27,881 bases of DNA from NCBI GenBank assembly GCA_964407285.1, contig CAYOVG010000042.1:1-27881 (forward strand). Direction: 5' to 3'. The notes beneath the pieces were generated by a model. The model was not told the origin of the DNA. It saw nothing but the letters and a program-made list of their open reading frames with translations, and searched no databases. Within the stretch, counting starts at the first letter, position 1. The number at the start of each line of letters is the position of its first letter. Origin of the DNA: CAYOVG01 sp964407285 (GTDB lineage Bacteria; Desulfobacterota; Syntrophobacteria; Syntrophobacterales; Syntrophobacteraceae). Shown here one piece after another: positions 7,960 through 14,860 of this stretch. Made by a program: the position numbers and the translations under genes.

Positions 7960-8894
7960 CAGCGCAGGCCTCCTTTTCGGTGTTTCTTGAAAATGGTCGT
8001 GGCGGCAGCCAGGTTGATGATGAACGTCATGATGAACAGGATGATCCCGATGCCGAAGAGAGCATGATAATGGATGCTTCCCCGGGCGACCTCGCCCATC
8101 TCGGCGGCCACGGTGGCGGTCATGGTGCGGACGGGCCGGAAGATCGAATCAAGGTTGAGGGGCATGCGCCCGGCATTGCCCGTCACCATCATTACGGCCA
8201 TGGTTTCACCGATGGCGCGTCCCATCCCCAGCATAACCGCCGTGATGATGCCGGAACGGGCCGCGGGAACAACCACTTTCCATATGGTTTGCCACTGGGT
8301 GGCCCCCATCGCCAGTCCCGCATCCCGGTAGCTCTTGGGAACCGCGTCCAGAGCGTCCTCGGCCACGCTGATGATGGTGGGGAGGGCCATGTAGGCCAGA
8401 ACGACGGCGCCTGCGAAAGCGGTGAGCCCCGTCGGGAGATTCAGGTATTCCCGAAGGAGGGGGGCGACCATCGTCATCCCGAAAAAACCCAGCACTACGG
8501 AAGGAATGCCTGCAAGGACTTCGATCATCGGCTTGAGGACCTCACGAGCCCAGTGCGGCGCCACCTCGCGTATGAAGACCGCAGTCGCCAACCCGAGCGG
8601 AAGCGCGATGGCGATGGAAACCACGGTAACCAGCACCGACCCGAGAATCAGGGGCATCGTGCCGAACAGATCGAACGTGGGGTACCATTTCGAGCCCAGG
8701 ACATTGGAAGGCGATACTTCGAAGAAAAAAGGCACTCCTTCTTTCAACAGGAAAAGGAAGATGAGCACCACAAATCCGATAGTGGAAAAACCCATCACCC
8801 TGATGACAGCTTCGATTATGAACTCTTTCCACTGGGGCCGCGGGCAACGGGACGAGCCCGTCAACGTTTCGACTTCTGTTTTCTGCATGCGCAT
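7959..8894 (-). CDS. pstC: Phosphate ABC transporter permease PstC
   Basis: 311 residues with six predicted membrane helices. Family hallmarks: the periplasmic segment KEGVPFFFEVSPSNVLG after helix one, WYPTFDLFGTMPLILGS, GIPSVVLGFFG, the coupling loop SVAEDALDAVPKSYRDAGLAMGATQWQ, and GMGRAIGETMAVMMVTGNA near the end, the last being diagnostic for PstC. It pairs with PstA to form the translocation path. ATG 8894 is taken as the start; ATG 8888 two codons later is equally possible because neither has a strong ribosome binding site. It starts 12 bases after the pstS stop and its own stop overlaps the pstA start by one base. Confidence 0.95.
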   Translation of the reverse strand: MRMQKTEVETLTGSSRCPRPQWKEFIIEAVIRVMGFSTIGFVVLIFLFLLKEGVPFFFEVSPSNVLGSKWYPTFDLFGTMPLILGSVLVTVVSIAIALPLGLATAVFIREVAPHWAREVLKPMIEVLAGIPSVVLGFFGMTMVAPLLREYLNLPTGLTAFAGAVVLAYMALPTIISVAEDALDAVPKSYRDAGLAMGATQWQTIWKVVVPAARSGIITAVMLGMGRAIGETMAVMMVTGNAGRMPLNLDSIFRPVRTMTATVAAEMGEVARGSIHYHALFGIGIILFIMTFIINLAAATTIFKKHRKGGLR

Positions 8895-8906
8895 ATCCGG
8901 ATTCTA

Positions 8907-9896
8907 TCAATTTCGGCGAAGCGGTACGAAACCCAGTTTCGCCACAAGCGTCTGACCGTCACCGCGTATCCAATCGAGATAGGAACGCACGTGGCCGGCG
9001 GGTTCGGCGCGAGTGTACATGTAAAGCGGCCTGGAAATGGGATAGGAGCCGTCGTTTACGGTGCCGAGAGTGGGCAGGACGTACGGATTGTCGGTATCCT
9101 TAGCCACGCCCAGCACCTTCTGGTCCTCGGTGACATAGCCCAGGCCGTCGTATCCGATGGCATTGGGGTTGTGGCGCACCTCCTCGCTGATGCCCTCCGA
9201 CGACGGCATCAACAAGGTATCCGCGGAGAAGAGAAGATCGCTCTTCTTGCCCAACCGTATCACGTTTTCGAGAAAATAAACGTACGTCCCGGAATTGGAC
9301 TCACGGGAGAGAAGCACGATGGGGCGGTTCTCTCCCCCCACCTGCCGCCAGTTGGTTATCTTACCGGAGTAAATATCGGAAATCTGCTGTAAAGTAAGCC
9401 CATTCACCGGGTTGGAAGGATGGACGACCACGGCGATGGCGTCACGGGCAACCACGAATTCAACCGGCGACATGCCGTTGGTCCTGGCAGTGGAGATTTC
9501 TTCGGATTTCATCTCGCGAGATGCATTTGCGATATCCACCGTGCCGTTTATCATCGAGGCGATACCCGTTCCGCTCCCGCCGCCGGTAACCGAAATACGC
9601 AGTTCGGGATGCATCTGCATATACATCTCGGCCCATGCCAGCGCCAGATTGACCAGGGTATCCGAACCCTTGTTTTCGACGATCTGCGTGTGCGCCGCCG
9701 CGCTCCCGCCTCCGGACGGATTCCCGGACTTCCCGGACCCGCAAGCCGTCAGAAATCCCGTCCCCAGAATGCAACCGCACAACAACCCTGCAATAACAAA
9801 GGACAAACCGCGACGACCACGTATCCTCCCCCGGAAGGCGGCGGTATCACGGACCGGGGCAGGCGCTGAACAATAACCGGTCACATCCCTTCTCAT
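8907..9896 (-). CDS. pstS: Periplasmic phosphate-binding lipoprotein PstS
   Basis: About 329 residues. The N-terminus carries a basic region (RGRIRGRRG), a hydrophobic stretch SFVIAGLLCGCILGTGF and a lipobox LTAC with Cys52, so the protein is probably a lipid-anchored periplasmic receptor. Binding motifs of the PstS family follow: ENKGSDTL near the mature N-terminus, then TGGGSGTGIASMINGTVDIANASRE, and later SRESNSGTYVYF and NAIGYDGLGYV. It captures inorganic phosphate and delivers it to PstCA. The start is uncertain: ATG 9896 leaves a long region before the signal peptide and has a weak ribosome site; the frame stays open to a TTG at 9935. It is the first gene of the pst operon, with a sigma70-like promoter candidate about 75-110 bases upstream of the ATG. 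Confidence 0.93.
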   Translation of the reverse strand: MRRDVTGYCSAPAPVRDTAAFRGRIRGRRGLSFVIAGLLCGCILGTGFLTACGSGKSGNPSGGGSAAAHTQIVENKGSDTLVNLALAWAEMYMQMHPELRISVTGGGSGTGIASMINGTVDIANASREMKSEEISTARTNGMSPVEFVVARDAIAVVVHPSNPVNGLTLQQISDIYSGKITNWRQVGGENRPIVLLSRESNSGTYVYFLENVIRLGKKSDLLFSADTLLMPSSEGISEEVRHNPNAIGYDGLGYVTEDQKVLGVAKDTDNPYVLPTLGTVNDGSYPISRPLYMYTRAEPAGHVRSYLDWIRGDGQTLVAKLGFVPLRRN

Positions 9897-9975
9897 AAAA
9901 CACCAGACAGGTATTGCATGAAAAATGTTCCTCAACTATAGAGCTAAAATCCATGATAACTCAAAGCACGCCGCT

Positions 9976-10004
9976 CTTCTAGCATGCGGTTTGCATTCTG
10001 TCAA
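9976..10004 (-). promoter_or_regulatory. Candidate sigma70-type promoter for pstSCABB
   Basis: On the minus strand TTGACA (9999-10004) is followed after exactly 17 bases by TAGAAG (9976-9981). This is a perfect -35 box and a fair -10 box about 80 bases upstream of the pstS ATG. A convincing pair of directly repeated Pho boxes in the sense orientation is not visible. Confidence 0.45.
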
Positions 10005-10069
10005 TGTCTGATGGTAAGTATCTCGGCTGTTTCGAACGGCTCTTGGAAAACGAGGAACAAGCGAGGGTC

Positions 10070-10106
10070 CATCAACAGGTTGCCAATTGCCGGCAACCTG
10101 TTGATG
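10070..10106. repeat. Perfect 15-bp inverted repeat with 7-base loop, upstream of pstS
   Basis: The arms at 10070-10084 (CATCAACAGGTTGCC) and 10092-10106 (GGCAACCTGTTGATG) are perfectly complementary and separated by AATTGCC. As RNA this forms a very stable hairpin. No T-run follows on either strand, so it is not a standard intrinsic terminator for the prolyl isomerase gene that ends at 10186. It could be an mRNA-stabilising or regulatory hairpin, or a dispersed palindromic repeat. Confidence 0.75.
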
Positions 10107-10185
10107 TCAATGGAAACGGGATCTTTACGAAAACAGGACGGCGACCGCACGGGTTACCCGAATGTGCCGTACGGGAACTGCCCGG

Positions 10186-11214
10186 CTAGCCGGCTGCCGC
10201 AAATCTTTCGATCTTCGCTTTGCTTCGCAGCTGCTCCAGCAACTGGCTCACCTGCTGATTGACTTTGTCCTGTTTCATCCGGTTTTCAAGCATCTCCTTG
10301 ATCTTGTCGTAAGGCTCCAGGGAGGCCTCTTTCTTGTCCGTTACCTTGATGAGGTGATAGCCGAACTGGGTCTGCACGATATCGCTGACCTGCCCCGGCT
10401 TCAGCGCAAACGCCGCCTTATCGAATTCGGGCACCATTTGTCCCTGGGCGAAGAAATCCAGGTCCCCTTCCTTGGCGCTGCTCGGACACTCGGAAACTTC
10501 CTTGGCCACCTTCCCGAATTCCTCGCCCTTCTTTATTCTCTTCTCGATGTCGACGAGCTTCTGGCGGGCTTTGTCCTTGTCCGCCTGGGCGGCGTTTTGA
10601 TCGGCCTTGATCAGAATGTGGCTCGCCCTCACCATTTCGGGCGTCTTGAACAGGTCGGGATGGGAATCGTAGAAGGCCTTCGACTCATCGGGCGTGACCG
10701 AAACCTTGCCGGCATACTCCTGCTGCACCAGCCTTTGAATCGCCATATCCTTCCCGATTTGCGCCTTGAAATTGGACTCGCTCACTTTGAGCTTCTCGAG
10801 CATGGCCGAATAATCCATCTCATTGGGAAGCTTGCTTTTCACCTCGTTGATCTGGGCGGTCACGTCGTTGTCACTGATCTTGATGCCCTGCTTCTTGCTT
10901 TCCTGGAAAAGCAACTCGCGATTGATGAGGCTTTCGAGGACCTTCTTCTTCAACGCGGCGACCTGTTCCGGATTGAGGTTCTGTCCCCTCAACTGGAACT
11001 GCTGCTGGTACCTGCCGGCCTCCACGTCCAGTTCCGACTCGGTAATCGTCGTCCCGTTCACGACCGCCGCCTTGCCGGCTGCCGAAGCCTTGGTGGTTTC
11101 TTTCTTCGACGCCTTATCCGCCTTTTTCTCCGCGGCATGGGAGTAAAACCCGAAGACGGCAAGACACAAAGAAAGCGTCAACACCAGAATCAACGTACTC
11201 TTCTTCCGATCCAT
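10186..11214 (-). CDS. Exported parvulin-type peptidyl-prolyl isomerase (SurA/PrsA-like)
   Basis: 342 residues. A signal peptide covers about residues 1-28 (STLILVLTLSLCLAVFGFYSHA), followed by a Lys/Ala-rich spacer. A SurA-type N-terminal chaperone region spans about 48-190, and one parvulin PPIase domain about 194-293: it starts VRASHILIK, contains GEEFGKVAKEVSECPS, GDLDFF, the conserved MVPEFDKAAFALKPGQVSD, and ends QTQFGYHLIKV. The C-terminal helix (300-335) is charged and coiled-coil-like. It probably assists folding of outer-membrane or secreted proteins in the periplasm. The ATG at 11214 has an excellent AAGGAG about 8 bases upstream. The gene appears monocistronic, 289 bases upstream of pstS on the same strand. 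Confidence 0.9.
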   Translation of the reverse strand: MDRKKSTLILVLTLSLCLAVFGFYSHAAEKKADKASKKETTKASAAGKAAVVNGTTITESELDVEAGRYQQQFQLRGQNLNPEQVAALKKKVLESLINRELLFQESKKQGIKISDNDVTAQINEVKSKLPNEMDYSAMLEKLKVSESNFKAQIGKDMAIQRLVQQEYAGKVSVTPDESKAFYDSHPDLFKTPEMVRASHILIKADQNAAQADKDKARQKLVDIEKRIKKGEEFGKVAKEVSECPSSAKEGDLDFFAQGQMVPEFDKAAFALKPGQVSDIVQTQFGYHLIKVTDKKEASLEPYDKIKEMLENRMKQDKVNQQVSQLLEQLRSKAKIERFAAAG

Positions 11215-11629
11215 TCAACTACTCCTTTTCATTTGTGCAAAAAAATAACCCACAAAGGTTTATGGAATTCCTCCATGGGTTCCTGGTCGCCCGCTCTTTC
11301 TCCATCGACGAGAAGTGTGGTAAAAGCTCTGAATACTTATCCGTTTCCCCCGGTTGGCGTCAATCGCATTTTGAAAAATACATAACGTTGCATGATACAC
11401 GAAAAGAGAAAGACAGTAAAAGACAAAATGATCCCGGTTCGGAATCGAACTCGGAAAATAACTTTGACACCAAACAGCTAAAACGTTAAGCATAATTCTG
11501 AAAGAAAAGACGACCGGTGACCGTGAAATGCCCCGTCTTGCGGCAGCACGAACCTGACCGCATGAAAACCGGGCGACGGTCGACTCAAAACCTCCAAGAG
11601 GGCGCCCACTTGCCCACATCCGAGCGCCG
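11215..11629. other. Divergent intergenic region, prolyl isomerase / MFS transporter
   Basis: These 415 bases separate two divergently transcribed genes and should contain both promoters. Besides the minus-strand candidate at 11334-11363, a plus-strand TTGACA at 11464-11469 lies 17 bases before TAAGCA (11487-11492), a weak -10, and could serve the MFS gene. A short hairpin GTTCG-GAAT-CGAAC lies near 11437-11450. No convincing coding sequence or RNA gene is seen. Confidence 0.5.
11334..11363 (-). promoter_or_regulatory. Candidate promoter for the prolyl isomerase gene
   Basis: On the minus strand TTGACG (11358-11363) lies 17-18 bases before ATAAGT/TAAGTA (11334-11340). The -35 match is good and the -10 poor. 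It would give a leader of roughly 115 bases. Confidence 0.3.
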
Positions 11630-12856
11630 ATGCACGATCCGGACATCAGATCATACAAAACACTCCTGACTGTCTGCTGCGGGGTCTCCTTCCTCTGCTA
11701 CTTCGGTTCCTACATGAGACTGCCCGTGGTGCCGTTGTATGCAAAGTCATTGGGAGCGGACACAATGCAGGTGGGAATCATAAACTCCGCATTTTTCTCC
11801 ATGGCGGCGCTTCTGTCCCTGCCCATGGGCCTGGTTTCGGACCGCCTGGGGCGCAAGTTGCTCGCTTCCGCCGGATTGCTCGTACTGGCCGGAACGTCTT
11901 TTCTTCTTTATTTCAGCAAAAGCCCGGCGCAGCTCATATGGATTTATCTGCTGTTCGGCGTGGCGCTGGCGGCCTTCGGCCCGACAATGATGTCTTTCGT
12001 GGCCGATATTTCTCCTCCCACTCACCTGGGGCGCTCGTACGGCTGGTACACCACCGCGCTTTACGGCGGCATGAGCGTGGGACCGGCGGTAGGCGGTTTC
12101 GTTGCCGGCGTGTCGGGGTTTCAGAAGACTTTTCTGTTTTCCGGCCTGTTCATTTTCATCACCCTGATTTTGATGGTGCTTCTCCTTCCCAAACCGCAAC
12201 ATGTCAGGGCCTCCGGGCGCCGGGAGGGCATGAGAGCCGTTTTGCGCGAACTTCTCCGAAACCGTCCGTTGATTGCATGCTGGATCGCCACCATAGGCGG
12301 CTGCCTGGGACTGGGTATGTTCATAGCCTTTCTTCCGCTCCACGCGCACAATCAAGGGCTCGATGTGGGAGAGATAGGAATTGTATTCTCCGTACAGGGG
12401 TTCGCCAACGCTCTTAGCCGCATTCCCTTCGGCAACCTCAGCGACAGGGTCACCAGGCGGGCCAACCTCGTCATCATCGGCACCGTGGGATTTGCGGCCT
12501 CCATGGCCGGTTTTTCCCTGTCCTCGAGCCTGACGTCATTCGTCTTGTCCGCGCTCATCCTCGGCTGCGGCATGGGAATGGCGTTCACCTCCATCGGGGC
12601 TCTCATAGCGGAAACCGTGCCTGCGCGATCGCGGGGCATCGCAATGGGGGGCTACAACACGTGCATCTACTTCGGGATGATGCTCAGCTCCGGAGGGATG
12701 GGCGCAGTGATCCAGGCAGTCGGTTTTTCCAGCACTTTCCTGTTGATCGCCTTCATCAACGTCCTGCTGATCATCCTGTTCCATTTCCTCATCAGAGAGT
12801 TCACGGTGGAGGGAAAGTCCGCCATGGCGCGGGAAAGCAGCTCACAACACGACTGA
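11630..12856 (+). CDS. Major facilitator superfamily transporter, probable exporter
   Basis: 408 residues, the usual length of a 12-helix MFS protein, with hydrophobic segments spread over the whole length. MFS motif A appears in the loop after helix two as GLVSDRLGRK (about 64-73), and a related GNLSDRVTRRANL lies in the second half. A helix-five motif typical of drug-proton antiporters is approximated by YGGMSVGPAVGGFVAG. The family fits the YajR/MdtG-like multidrug exporter group, but the substrate cannot be read from the sequence. The start is ATG 11630, which lacks a clear ribosome binding site. It stands alone, divergent from the prolyl isomerase gene and convergent with the trehalose-phosphatase gene. 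Confidence 0.85.
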   Translation: MHDPDIRSYKTLLTVCCGVSFLCYFGSYMRLPVVPLYAKSLGADTMQVGIINSAFFSMAALLSLPMGLVSDRLGRKLLASAGLLVLAGTSFLLYFSKSPAQLIWIYLLFGVALAAFGPTMMSFVADISPPTHLGRSYGWYTTALYGGMSVGPAVGGFVAGVSGFQKTFLFSGLFIFITLILMVLLLPKPQHVRASGRREGMRAVLRELLRNRPLIACWIATIGGCLGLGMFIAFLPLHAHNQGLDVGEIGIVFSVQGFANALSRIPFGNLSDRVTRRANLVIIGTVGFAASMAGFSLSSSLTSFVLSALILGCGMGMAFTSIGALIAETVPARSRGIAMGGYNTCIYFGMMLSSGGMGAVIQAVGFSSTFLLIAFINVLLIILFHFLIREFTVEGKSAMARESSSQHD

Positions 12857-12859
12857 CGC

Positions 12860-12901
12860 CCGATTCCCGGAGCGAGGAGGAGTGAGGGGAGGAGGAATCG
12901 G
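12860..12901 (+). terminator. Weak inverted repeat after the MFS gene, possible terminator
   Basis: Arms CCGATTCC (12860-12867) and GGAATCGG (12894-12901) are perfect complements but enclose a 26-base purine-rich loop and are followed only by TTGAATTTCC. It may contribute to transcription termination between the convergent genes. Confidence 0.25.
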
Positions 12902-12985
12902 TTGAATTTCCTTCTCGGGAGAAGAACAGGAAAAAATCGCTCCGATGCTCCAAACGAAATGTAAACGGCAAAATCTTCAACAAGC

Positions 12986-13008
12986 CCGGACCTTACGGTT
13001 CCGTCCGG
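12986..13008 (-). terminator. Weak hairpin after the trehalose-phosphatase gene, possible terminator
   Basis: CCGGAC (12986-12991) and GTCCGG (13003-13008) form a 6-bp stem just beyond the stop at 13015. On the minus strand it is followed by a moderately T-rich stretch (GCTTGTTGAAGATTTT). Evidence is modest. Confidence 0.3.
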
Positions 13009-13014
13009 CATCGG

Positions 13015-13830
13015 CTATGTGGACCGGCGGCAGGTTGAGGCGGCAATCTCAACCCATGTTTCCAGGAAGTTTCGCACCGCGACGCAATCCGGCAGAAACC
13101 CGGCGGCAGCCGTCGGCATGGCGGGGTCTCCCACTTTGATTCCCACCCCTCTGCCCTGAAGCACGCGGAATGCGTCTTCGTCGGATTCGTCATCCCCTAT
13201 GTACACGGAAAACGACTCTCCGGGTTGCGCGGCGATGATTTCCGTCAGGGCAACGCCCTTATTCCGGTCCGCCGTTCGTATTTCCACGCCGCCGTTGAAT
13301 CTGCGGCATTCCAGTTCATAAGCGGGAGCCAGAAGAGACCACTGGCGGTAGATCCTCTCCTCGAGGTCGACTGCGTCGCGGTACGTCATTCCGCGGGTGT
13401 GAAACGCTATGCTCGCCACCTTGACCTCCAGTTGAGCATCCAGGTTCTGAATGGAGATCAACCTTTCGGCCTCTTCGAGCCCTTTCAGTTGCTGCAGGTT
13501 CGAACTCTTGACCCACAGTTCTCCGCCGGGGAGCACCATCTCGAACCCATGGCTTCCCACGAGAGTGATCCCCAGGTCGCCCAGGAAGGTCAGGACCTCG
13601 CACACCGGACGACCGGAAATAACGGCGAGACGAGTGCTGGGATCTTCCTTTATTTTCCTCAGCGTGTCCGGTATCCCCGGAAGCGGCTGAGCTTTGAATC
13701 TCTGGGAATGAAAGGGCGCAAGCGTTCCATCGTAGTCGAGCACCAGCAGCCTGACGGTCGCCGAATACACCCGTGACCAGAAATCCGGCACATTAATCAC
13801 CTGGATGCTGCTTTCCGCGTCCATTATCAT
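13015..13830 (-). CDS. otsB: Trehalose-6-phosphate phosphatase (HAD superfamily)
   Basis: 271 residues, normal for OtsB. HAD motifs in order: LDYDGTLAP with nucleophile Asp32 and acid/base Asp34, motif II in VISGRP (Ser72), motif III Lys191 in ADRNKGVAL, and the metal-binding motif IV YIGDDESDEDAF (about 210-221). The cap domain holds SHGFEMVLPGGE and the substrate-side RFNGGVEIR, typical of trehalose-phosphatases. It dephosphorylates trehalose-6-phosphate to trehalose, a compatible solute. Start: ATG 13830 is preceded by AGGAG at 8 bases; the GTG at 13839 directly abuts that site and is less likely. No otsA synthase gene is in the window, so its substrate must come from elsewhere in the genome, or it acts on glucosylglycerol- or mannosylglycerate-phosphate-like substrates. 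Confidence 0.9.
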   Translation of the reverse strand: MIMDAESSIQVINVPDFWSRVYSATVRLLVLDYDGTLAPFHSQRFKAQPLPGIPDTLRKIKEDPSTRLAVISGRPVCEVLTFLGDLGITLVGSHGFEMVLPGGELWVKSSNLQQLKGLEEAERLISIQNLDAQLEVKVASIAFHTRGMTYRDAVDLEERIYRQWSLLAPAYELECRRFNGGVEIRTADRNKGVALTEIIAAQPGESFSVYIGDDESDEDAFRVLQGRGVGIKVGDPAMPTAAAGFLPDCVAVRNFLETWVEIAASTCRRST

Positions 13831-13932
13831 TAAATTCACTCCTCTCCGGAAAACGTGAAATCCTAACTCCCGATGCTCTCATATTCTGCCGATTTCCATT
13901 ATTATCCATGACTTATAACCCTAAGACCGGAA

Positions 13933-13986
13933 CCTGAACGCCGCAACCCTCAACTTTCAACACAAACCTTCCCGGCGGCGTTCAGG
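13933..13986. repeat. Perfect 12-bp inverted repeat, otsB-yajC intergenic
   Basis: Arms CCTGAACGCCGC (13933-13944) and GCGGCGTTCAGG (13975-13986) are perfect complements around a 30-base loop. It sits between the divergent starts of otsB and yajC, just upstream of the TTGACA used by the yajC promoter candidate. Confidence 0.65.
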
Positions 13987-14008
13987 CGGATTGCATGACA
14001 TGAAGGTA

Positions 14009-14039
14009 TTGACAATCCAGGTGAAATGGCATCTATATA
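14009..14039 (+). promoter_or_regulatory. Candidate promoter for yajC-secD-secF
   Basis: TTGACA (14009-14014) is followed by an AT-rich TCTATATA stretch: TCTATA at 17-base spacing or TATATA (14034-14039) at 19. It lies about 115 bases before the yajC ATG. The -35 is perfect, the exact -10 uncertain. Confidence 0.45.
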
Positions 14040-14153
14040 CATGTTTGGCTTTGCATCCGACGGGATGCATCCGAAGGAGGGACAGGCGCAAGAGCGCCTG
14101 GAGAATTGGGTGGACCCTTGTTACTGTTCGCGAACAAACACCAGGAGGAGAGT

Positions 14154-14492
14154 ATGGATTGGATTTTCGGTGCAACAGATGCAATAGCGGCAGCGGATGC
14201 GGCGGGCGGGCAGAGCGCCCTGGCGAACCCGCTTTTCGTTATGATTCCGCTGATGGTGATTTTCTACTTTCTTCTCATCCGGCCGCAGCAGAAGAAACAG
14301 AAGGAACACAGGGAGATGTTGAACAAACTGCAAAAAGGGGATACAGTCCTGACACAGGGAGGACTCCAGGGGAAAGTTACGGGACTCACCGAGACCATCG
14401 TGACCCTCGAGGTTGCCGATAAGGTTCGAGTCAAGATCAGCCGCCCGTACATTGCAGGAGTTCTTTCCAAGGGAGAGGGCGAAGCTGAATAG
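14154..14492 (+). CDS. yajC: Preprotein translocase accessory subunit YajC
   Basis: 112 residues, typical for YajC. A short periplasmic Ala/Gly-rich N-terminus (ATDAIAAADAAGG) precedes one membrane helix (about 27-42, PLFVMIPLMVIFYFLLI), followed at once by the family motif RPQQKKQKEH and a cytosolic domain with GDTVLTQGGLQGKV and a strand-rich C-terminus. YajC associates with SecD and SecF at the SecYEG channel. The ATG at 14154 is fixed by AGGAGG 6-8 bases upstream; in-frame upstream codons have no such site. It is followed by secD and secF on the same strand, but with an unusually long 365-base gap before secD. Confidence 0.95.
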   Translation: MDWIFGATDAIAAADAAGGQSALANPLFVMIPLMVIFYFLLIRPQQKKQKEHREMLNKLQKGDTVLTQGGLQGKVTGLTETIVTLEVADKVRVKISRPYIAGVLSKGEGEAE

Positions 14493-14857
14493 ACCCGGCA
14501 TGCTTCTTCATTGCCGTCTTTCTAAGGATAATGTAGATAATCCCGATTTGCGGCCTTCCACGGCGCACCAGCCGTCATTCCTTTGATCCTCTGAATCCAT
14601 ATAACAGTGTTGTGCGAAAGGGGGTCCGGGCATTGGAGGAATGACGGTGCAAGTAATGCCCCGCATTGAACCCGGAGCACGGTTTCTTACATGAAGCTTC
14701 GGGTTACGGGTCCGGATTCCCGTGAGTGATGAGCGTAGTTTGAGCCTTTGCGGGCCCCTCCCGGCAACGGCGGATTATATTGATATTGTTGAATATGGCG
14801 GGTACGGCCTCTCGGGCCGCACCTTCGTCCCAAAACAGGTGTTTTGGAGGTAGTGAT
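14493..14857 (+). other. Long structured gap between yajC and secD
   Basis: These 365 bases hold the inverted repeat at 14572-14647, a 12-codon open frame ATG 14691 to TGA 14729 (MKLRVTGPDSRE) without a clear ribosome site, and the hairpin overlapping the secD ribosome binding site. No tRNA or protein gene is convincing. It may be a regulatory leader of secD. Confidence 0.5.
14572..14647 (+). repeat. Inverted repeat in the yajC-secD gap
   Basis: CCGTCATTCCT (14572-14582) and AGGAATGACGG (14637-14647) are perfectly complementary over 11 bases, extendable by a G-T pair, around a 54-base spacer. On the transcript this could fold into a large stem-loop between yajC and secD. Confidence 0.55.
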
Positions 14858-14860
14858 TTG
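14830..14860 (+). promoter_or_regulatory. secD ribosome binding site with overlapping hairpin and TTG start
   Basis: GGAGG (14846-14850) lies 7 bases before TTG 14858, which decides the secD start. A 7-bp hairpin, CCAAAAC (14830-14836) with GTTTTGG (14841-14847) around a 4-base loop, overlaps the first two bases of GGAGG, so folding could reduce ribosome access. Confidence 0.5.

Larger units (their letters stand above)
9897..10185. other. Intergenic region between prolyl isomerase gene and pstS
   Basis: These 289 bases contain the perfect inverted repeat at 10070-10106 and the pstS promoter candidate at 9976-10004. I see no credible coding sequence, tRNA or intrinsic terminator in it. Confidence 0.6.
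13831..14153. other. Divergent intergenic region otsB / yajC
   Basis: 323 bases containing the inverted repeat at 13933-13986 and the yajC promoter candidate at 14009-14039. No additional coding sequence or RNA gene is evident. Confidence 0.6.

Noticed and set aside
9997..10014. A Pho-box-like CTGTCAATGTCTGATGG on the plus strand
   Set aside because: The half-sites repeat at 10 rather than 11 bases, the second is poor, and the orientation is opposite to pstS; it also coincides with the -35 box.
10162..11385. A 407-codon plus-strand open frame opposite the prolyl isomerase
   Set aside because: The minus-strand product has a signal peptide, a parvulin domain and a strong ribosome site; the plus frame is a GC-rich antisense shadow.
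11425..11460. A sequence like a tRNA T-arm (GTTCGGAATCGAAC region)
   Set aside because: The stem is short, the flanks do not pair as a T-stem, and no acceptor, D or anticodon arm is found nearby.
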